Source: Bacteroidales bacterium
GTDB lineage: Bacteria; Bacteroidota; Bacteroidia; Bacteroidales; F082
DNA: 45,403 nucleotides
Assembly (NCBI GenBank): GCA_015493215.1
Contig: WGDP01000327.1
Span: forward strand, 1-45,403
Direction of reading: 5' to 3'
Part shown: positions 40,084-45,403 of the stretch, piece by piece
Position numbering within the stretch: position 1 is the first letter of the stretch
Layout: every line of letters begins with the position of its first letter
The notes under the pieces: model-generated
What the model was told of the DNA's origin: nothing
What the model saw: only the letters and a program-made list of their open reading frames with translations
The model's database searches: none
Translations under genes and position numbers: made by a program

Positions 40084-40998
40084 ATGATATATACGCTGGG
40101 TGAAACATTAATGGACATTATTTTTGACAGCAACGGGCAGGTGTCGGCAACGCCCGGAGGTGCCATGCTTAATGTGTCGGTTTCACTGGCAAGAAAGAAA
40201 ACAGCTGTAGGTTTAATTTCGGAACTGGGTGATGACGTAACAGGTTTCAAAATTAATAACTTCTTAAAGGAAAATGGTGTTGCCACGGAGTTTGTCTCGG
40301 TTTATCCTCAATCAAAAACTTCGCTGGCACTGGCTTTTTTGGATGAAAATGCAAAACCAACATACAGTTTCTACAAAACCTATCCCCCAAAACGATTTTT
40401 AAATACCAACATTGGCTTTACTGCAAACGACTATCTTTTATTTGGTTCGGTCTATTCGCTGGATGAGGCCATCAGACCCGATATTATTAAAATTGTTGAA
40501 GCAGCAAAGGGCAGGCAGGCTGTTGTTGTTTACGACCCCAACATTCGTCATGCACATCATTTGTCAAACCAAATTTTACGTAAAGCTGTTTATGAAAATA
40601 TGGCCTTAGCCGATATTGTGAAAGGCTCTGACGAGGATTTTGCCAATATCTTCGGTGCCGGTAACCCCGCGTTTTGGAAAAATAAAATAAACGAAATTAA
40701 TCCTGTCGCAACAGTTATCATTACTTTGGGACAAGCAGGTTCGATTATTTATTTTCAGGATAAAATAATCGAGCTTCCGGCGCCAATGGTTAAAGTAAAA
40801 AGTACAGTGGGAGCGGGCGATGCCTATAGCGCGGGACTGCTTTATAAAATTAGTCAGATAGAGAAATCAACCGAAAACATCACAACAGATGAGTGGCGTA
40901 AAATAATAAATGTGGCCACGCAATGGGCTGCTTCTGTATGTACCTCAAAAGAAAATTACATTAATCCCCACCACCTTGCCATGTTAAAGCTAAAGTAA
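40084..40998 (+). CDS. PfkB-family carbohydrate kinase (fructokinase-like)
   Basis: A 304-residue sugar kinase. The N-terminal MIYTLGETLMDIIFD and GGAMLNVSVSLARKK match the first PfkB signature, and VKSTVGAGDAYSAGLLY is the second, with the catalytic Asp in GAGD. It phosphorylates a sugar with ATP; fructose is the likely substrate by overall similarity but not proven. It follows rmlC by 56 nt and precedes the lytic transglycosylase by 50 nt. Confidence 0.9.
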   Translation: MIYTLGETLMDIIFDSNGQVSATPGGAMLNVSVSLARKKTAVGLISELGDDVTGFKINNFLKENGVATEFVSVYPQSKTSLALAFLDENAKPTYSFYKTYPPKRFLNTNIGFTANDYLLFGSVYSLDEAIRPDIIKIVEAAKGRQAVVVYDPNIRHAHHLSNQILRKAVYENMALADIVKGSDEDFANIFGAGNPAFWKNKINEINPVATVIITLGQAGSIIYFQDKIIELPAPMVKVKSTVGAGDAYSAGLLYKISQIEKSTENITTDEWRKIINVATQWAASVCTSKENYINPHHLAMLKLK

Positions 40999-41048
40999 CT
41001 ATTTTTGTGGCCATAAAATTCAGGGTTGAATCATTTCAATTTTTTTTC

Positions 41049-41999
41049 ATGCGTAAATATGCTCCTTACATTGTCTCTTTTATGGTTGTAATCGGGGTCT
41101 TCCTGTGGGAGCTTTTTCAACCTCGCGAAAAAGTTTATCTGCCGGGAACCAATGTGCAGAATTATAAAATTGTACCGCTGCCCGTACCCGATACCTTGTC
41201 GTTTGCAGGAGAGCCTGTTCCGCTTGATATCTTTTATGTTAAAGAGGCGCTTGATAAAGAGCTTGCTGTTAACACCTATTGGCATTCGTCAACACTGCAA
41301 TTAATTCGTAAATCAACGCGTTGGTTTCCATTGATTGATTCGGTGCTTACAGCCGACAGCATACCTGTCGATTTCAGGTATATTCCTTTAATCGAAAGCA
41401 ATTTGTCCAATGTAAAGTCGCCGGCAGGGGCAGTGGGCTTTTGGCAGCTGATGAAAGGCACGGCAAGAGACTACGGCCTTGAAGTTAACAAAGAAGTTGA
41501 TGAACGCTACAACGTTAAAAAGTCTGCCGAAGCTGCTTCGCGATATCTTAAAAAGAGTTACAATAAACTACACAGTTGGACTTTGGTTGCAGCTGCTTAT
41601 AATGCAGGAATGAAACGCATTACATCGCTCATGGAAAAGCAAAAAGCCGATAACTTTTACGATTTACTGGTTCCTGACGAAACAAACAGGTACATTTATC
41701 GAATTCTCGCGGTAAAGCTTATCTTCAGCCATCCGCAGGATTATGGATTTTATCTGAATGATGAGGATTATTACGAACCATTACCCTATCATATTGTTGA
41801 AGTTGACGGCAAAGTTAAAAGTTGGGCTGATTTTGCTTTCGAGCATGGAATTACTTACCGGCTTTTAAAATATTACAACCCGTGGTTACGTAAAACTTAT
41901 CTGAAAAACAGAAAGAAAAAAACATACAGGATTCGCATACCTGATGAACCCTACAATTTAACTTTTAAAAGGTTACAAAACGAACAAAGTGCAAATTGA
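41049..41999 (+). CDS. MltD-like lytic transglycosylase
   Basis: About 316 residues. A single membrane anchor at residues 5-22 ([19 protein letters not shown]) is followed by an SLT domain with the catalytic Glu in PLIESNLSN, then [20 protein letters not shown] and [11 protein letters not shown]. The C-terminal part ends in a single LysM-like segment ([22 protein letters not shown]). It cuts peptidoglycan in the periplasm. The ATG at 41049 is preferred to a GTG at 41007. Its TGA overlaps the TTG start of uvrA. Confidence 0.9.
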   Translation: MRKYAPYIVSFMVVIGVFLWELFQPREKVYLPGTNVQNYKIVPLPVPDTLSFAGEPVPLDIFYVKEALDKELAVNTYWHSSTLQLIRKSTRWFPLIDSVLTADSIPVDFRYIPLIESNLSNVKSPAGAVGFWQLMKGTARDYGLEVNKEVDERYNVKKSAEAASRYLKKSYNKLHSWTLVAAAYNAGMKRITSLMEKQKADNFYDLLVPDETNRYIYRILAVKLIFSHPQDYGFYLNDEDYYEPLPYHIVEVDGKVKSWADFAFEHGITYRLLKYYNPWLRKTYLKNRKKKTYRIRIPDEPYNLTFKRLQNEQSAN

Positions 42000-44866
42000 A
42001 AGTAAAAAGCAACATAGAACAGCAGACCTTTAAATCTGAAGATGAATACCTTGAGGTTTTCGGTGCTCGTGTGCATAACCTCAAAAACATTGATGTTGTT
42101 ATCCCACGCGATAAGTTTGTGGTTATTACGGGGCTTAGCGGCAGCGGTAAATCGTCGTTGGCGTTCGATACCATTTATGCCGAGGGACAGCGCCGGTATA
42201 TGGAAACCTTTTCGGCTTATGCCCGCCAGTTTATTGGCAATATGGAACGCCCTGATGTTGATAAAATTAGCGGACTTAGTCCTGTTATTTCCATCGAACA
42301 AAAATCAGTAAACCGCAATCCCCGCTCCACGGTGGGTACCATTACCGAAATTTTTGATTTTTTCAGGTTGCTTTTTGCCCGGGCAGCCGATGCCTATTCG
42401 TACGCTTCGGGCGAAAAAATGGTTCAATATACCGAAGAGCAGATAATAAGCCTGATAACTAAGCAGTACGCCAACAAAAAAGTGGCCATATTGGCACCCC
42501 TGGTGAAGGGCAGAAAAGGCCATTACCGCGAACTTTTTGAACAGGTGAGGCAGCAGGGTTTTCTGCGCGTGAGGGTGGATTCTGAAATCAGGGAAATAGC
42601 CTTTGGCATGCAGCTCGACCGGTACAAAATTCACGATATTGAGGTGGTTGTTGATAGAATTGTTGTGAAGGAGGCCGACCACGACAGGCTGAAACGAACC
42701 ATTCAAACAGCCATGAAATATGGAAAAGGAGCCTTAATGATTCTGGATGACGAATCCAACGAAATTCGTCATTTTAGCAGTAAACTCATGTGCCCGGTTA
42801 CAGGCCTTTCGTATGAGCTACCCGAGCCGAATACCTTTTCGTTTAACTCTCCTTACGGAGCCTGCCAGCGTTGCAACGGACTGGGGCAGGTGCATGAAAT
42901 TGATTTGAAAAAGGTGATGCCCAATCCGTCAGCCTCCATTAAAAGGGGAGGGCTTGCCCCTTTGGGCGAGTATAAAAAAAACTGGGTGTTTAGTCAAATT
43001 GAAGCCATCGGCTATAAATACGGCTTTACCATGGATACGCCGGTAAAAGATATTCCAAAGCAGGCAATGGATATGATTCTGTACGGTTCCAACGAAACCA
43101 TCGTGGTTAAAAAGGAATATATGGGAATCACATCCTCCTACAACCTCAATTTTGAAGGAGTGGTGAATTACGTGTTGCAGCATCAAAAAAACGAAAACAC
43201 TTCACAAACCTCAAAAAAATGGGCCGAAAGTTTTATGAACCTGAAAACCTGTCCCGATTGTAACGGACAACGCCTGAAAAAGGAATCATTACACTATAAA
43301 ATCGGAGGGAAAAATATTGCCGATTTGGCAACAATGGATTTGGTAACACTTAAAGATTGGGTTGATAACGCCCATTTGGTAATGAGCGATAACCAGCTTA
43401 CCATTGCCCGCGAAATATTGCGCGAAATAAGCACCCGTCTTTCGTTTTTATTAAATGTAGGTATTGATTACCTGCATCTTAACAGGCCTGCAAAAAGTCT
43501 TTCCGGCGGCGAAGCGCAACGAATCAGACTGGCCACACAAATAGGCTCTCAGCTTACAGGGGTGCTTTATATTTTAGATGAACCCTCCATCGGATTGCAT
43601 CAGCGCGATAACCATAAGCTGATTCATGCTTTAAAAGATTTGCGGGATGTGGGAAACTCGGTTATTGTGGTTGAACACGATGAAGATACCATGCTGGCTG
43701 CCGATTTTGTGCTGGACGTGGGCCCCGGGGCAGGCCGCCATGGGGGTGAAATTGTAGCAGCAGGAACTCCTGATGAAATTTTGAAACAGGATACGGTTAC
43801 CGCCGACTATCTGACCGGCAGAAAGTCCATTCCCATTCCTGCTGTGCGACGCGAAGGCAATGGGAAAAAGCTGGTTATTAAAGGAGCTTCAGGCAATAAT
43901 TTAAAGAATGTTGATGTTGAATTTCCGCTTGGTAAGTTTATTTGCGTTACCGGCGTTTCGGGAAGTGGAAAATCAACACTGATTAACAATACCCTCTATC
44001 CTGTTTTAAACAAATATTTTTATCGTGCGGTAAAGGAACCGCTGCCATACAAGTCTGTTGAGGGACTTGAGTTTATTGATAAAGTTATTGAAATCGACCA
44101 GTCACCCATCGGACGAACACCCCGCTCGAACCCGGCTACCTATACCAAGGTTTTTGATGAAATAAGGAAACTTTTCGGACAGCTTCCCGAGGCAAAAATA
44201 AGGGGCTATAAACCGGGCCGCTTTTCGTTTAACGTTAAAGGTGGCCGTTGCGAAACATGTAAAGGTGCCGGTGTGCAGGTGATAGAAATGAATTTTTTGC
44301 CCGATGTGCATGTGCTGTGCAACGAGTGCCAGGGCAAAAGATACAACCGTGAAACCCTTGAAGTAAGATATCGTGGAAAATCGATTAACGATGTGCTGAA
44401 TATGACCATTAACACGGCTGTTGACTTTTTTGAAAACATTCCGTCCATTGTGCAAAAAATAAAAACCATTCAGGATGTGGGGTTGGGCTATTTAACATTG
44501 GGACAGTCGTCAACAACGCTGTCGGGTGGCGAAGCGCAGCGGGTTAAGCTTGCTGCCGAACTCTCCAAAAAAGATACCGGAAAAACACTCTATATTTTGG
44601 ATGAACCCACCACAGGCCTGCATTTTGAAGATGTGAAGGTTTTGCTTGGTGTGCTGAATAAACTGATTGGAAAAGGAAATACCGTTATCGTTATTGAACA
44701 CAACATGGAGGTGATAAAGGTTGCCGACCATGTAATCGACCTTGGGCCCGAGGGCGGGCAAAGGGGAGGAGAGGTGGTGTGTGCAGGTACGCCGGAAGAA
44801 ATATCTGATATTAAACGCAGCCACACAGCTTACTATTTAAAAAAGGTGTTGGAAAACACCAAATAG
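41996..44866 (+). CDS. uvrA: Excinuclease ABC subunit A (UvrA)
   Basis: A 956-residue double ABC ATPase that recognises DNA damage in nucleotide excision repair. Walker A motifs are GLSGSGKSS and GVSGSGKST; signature motifs are [12 protein letters not shown] and [12 protein letters not shown]. The second zinc site is complete (CETCKGAG ... CNECQGKR). The first has CPVT in place of the usual CPxC (with CQRC later), leaving three Cys. Start is TTG at 41996 in a TTGA overlap with the transglycosylase stop; no ATG fits. Confidence 0.97.
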   Translation: MKVKSNIEQQTFKSEDEYLEVFGARVHNLKNIDVVIPRDKFVVITGLSGSGKSSLAFDTIYAEGQRRYMETFSAYARQFIGNMERPDVDKISGLSPVISIEQKSVNRNPRSTVGTITEIFDFFRLLFARAADAYSYASGEKMVQYTEEQIISLITKQYANKKVAILAPLVKGRKGHYRELFEQVRQQGFLRVRVDSEIREIAFGMQLDRYKIHDIEVVVDRIVVKEADHDRLKRTIQTAMKYGKGALMILDDESNEIRHFSSKLMCPVTGLSYELPEPNTFSFNSPYGACQRCNGLGQVHEIDLKKVMPNPSASIKRGGLAPLGEYKKNWVFSQIEAIGYKYGFTMDTPVKDIPKQAMDMILYGSNETIVVKKEYMGITSSYNLNFEGVVNYVLQHQKNENTSQTSKKWAESFMNLKTCPDCNGQRLKKESLHYKIGGKNIADLATMDLVTLKDWVDNAHLVMSDNQLTIAREILREISTRLSFLLNVGIDYLHLNRPAKSLSGGEAQRIRLATQIGSQLTGVLYILDEPSIGLHQRDNHKLIHALKDLRDVGNSVIVVEHDEDTMLAADFVLDVGPGAGRHGGEIVAAGTPDEILKQDTVTADYLTGRKSIPIPAVRREGNGKKLVIKGASGNNLKNVDVEFPLGKFICVTGVSGSGKSTLINNTLYPVLNKYFYRAVKEPLPYKSVEGLEFIDKVIEIDQSPIGRTPRSNPATYTKVFDEIRKLFGQLPEAKIRGYKPGRFSFNVKGGRCETCKGAGVQVIEMNFLPDVHVLCNECQGKRYNRETLEVRYRGKSINDVLNMTINTAVDFFENIPSIVQKIKTIQDVGLGYLTLGQSSTTLSGGEAQRVKLAAELSKKDTGKTLYILDEPTTGLHFEDVKVLLGVLNKLIGKGNTVIVIEHNMEVIKVADHVIDLGPEGGQRGGEVVCAGTPEEISDIKRSHTAYYLKKVLENTK

Positions 44867-44884
44867 CTAACCAATTTTGTTGCT

Positions 44885-44909
44885 GGCTAATTCCTGTTTT
44901 GATGCGATA
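44885..44909. repeat. Diverged third copy of the GGCTAATT repeat
   Basis: GGCTAATTCCTGTTTTGATG and five more bases match 21596-21620 with three transitions in 25 positions. It is the first recognisable element after the uvrA stop. Confidence 0.6.
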
Positions 44910-44982
44910 GCGGTTTTATCAAACCAAATAATACTTTACATTTTTTTATAGAACGTTACATCGAAGAAGAAAATGAATAGGT

Positions 44983-45052
44983 ATTTTGTCCCGTTGGGGA
45001 CAAAATATTTATAGAACATAATTTATCAACATCTAACAGTCCCGTTAGGGAC
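44983..45052. repeat. Pair of GTCCC/GGGAC palindromes, first pair
   Basis: ATTTTGTCCC/GGGACAAAAT (44983-44992 and 44997-45006) and GTCCC/GGGAC (45039-45043 and 45048-45052), separated by ATATTTATAGAA-type sequence. This is a dispersed Bacteroidetes-style palindromic repeat. Confidence 0.8.
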
Positions 45053-45332
45053 GGAATTTGCCTGACGGCGAGGCAGGTATTAATACGAATGGTTAATACC
45101 TATATCTAATTGTAAATTCAATTTGTTTTTGCTGTTTAAATCCAGGTTTCATTGATTCAGCCTGCTTTTTCCTATTCTCATTCTCATATTGCCAGGGTTG
45201 TGTAATATATTCTAAATCGGAGATATCATCACAAAAAGAAATCATTTTGAGAAGAATATTTTGGAATTACTAACCAAATTTGAAATTGAATACAATGACG
45301 GATACGTACTAAATAACATATATTAATATTTC
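45053..45332. other. Gene-free segment between palindrome pairs
   Basis: No convincing gene. A 50-codon minus-strand frame (45245 to 45093, ending IEFTIRYRY) has a beta-barrel-like C-terminus and could be a gene remnant, but no family is recognised. A small hairpin GCCT/AGGC lies near 45060-45075. Confidence 0.4.
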
Positions 45333-45395
45333 GTCCCTGACGGGACTTCTTGCCGCTTATGATATTTTTCTAGAAATATGCCGTCCCTACGGGAC
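45333..45395. repeat. Pair of GTCCC/GGGAC palindromes, second pair, opposite orientation
   Basis: GTCCC/GGGAC at 45333-45337 and 45342-45346, and again at 45383-45387 and 45391-45395. The spacer, read on the minus strand, has ATATTTCTAGAA, matching ATATTTATAGAA of the first pair, so the two pairs face each other. Confidence 0.8.
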
Positions 45396-45403
45396 ATCTA
45401 TAT

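Noticed and set aside
45093-45245. Minus-strand 50-codon frame ending IEFTIRYRY
   Set aside because: Too short, no ribosome site, no recognisable family. Mentioned only as a possible remnant.
44983-45395. Spaced palindromes as a CRISPR array
   Set aside because: Repeats are too short and unevenly spaced, they face opposite ways, and no cas gene is near.

Overview
The window looks like chromosome of a Bacteroidota bacterium, probably class Bacteroidia near Bacteroidales/Marinilabiliales. Evidence: a giant secreted protein ending in a type IX secretion (T9SS) sorting domain, promoter-like TAnnTTTG boxes with a TTG/TTTG about 20 nt upstream, a propeller-sensor histidine kinase, a GlmU-like protein of the Bacteroidetes type, a DUF2027-Smr protein and frequent non-ATG starts. 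No phage, complete insertion sequence, tRNA, rRNA or CRISPR array was seen. Family names come from reading motifs by eye; no search was run.

Layout. 1-2473 (-): cytochrome c biogenesis ResB-like protein (cut by the window edge) and a DUF2027-Smr protein. 2663-4622 (+): an MbnP-like lipoprotein and its MbnH/MauG-like di-heme partner. 4613-14122 (-): a seven-PAS hybrid histidine kinase, Lon protease, a GlmU-like nucleotidyltransferase/acyltransferase and an acyl-CoA dehydrogenase. 14203-20147 (-): a 1879-residue T9SS adhesin followed by a 75-residue sorting-tag-like protein and a clear terminator. 20500-21513 (-): an orphan LacI-type regulator. 21514-22298: a gene-free stretch packed with repeats. 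22299-24985 (+): a sugar-nucleotide operon (hexapeptide acetyltransferase, galE, rmlB). 25242-25481 (+): ribosomal protein L28. 25701-27421 (-): hpt and a tandem adenylate kinase fusion. 27585-29007 (+): a low-molecular-weight phosphatase homologue lacking its catalytic residues, overlapping a threonine dehydratase-like gene. 29115-29847 (+): a HTH antitoxin and an internally deleted PIN toxin, then tex.

32191-38602 is the most unusual region. Two copies of a roughly 110-nt repeat bracket a propeller histidine kinase, its NarL-type response regulator, an unrecognised exported protein and two paralogous small lipoproteins. The intergenic DNA after the regulator holds a perfect palindrome (candidate operator), a promoter-like box and a 5' leader whose two interleaved stems could form a pseudoknot that hides the next start codon. 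This is the best candidate here for an undescribed regulated envelope system. A Fic-domain gene follows directly after the second repeat copy in strongly AT-rich DNA.

39482-44866 (+) returns to housekeeping genes: rmlC, a PfkB sugar kinase, an MltD-like lytic transglycosylase and uvrA. The last 537 bases have no convincing gene and carry dispersed palindromic repeats.
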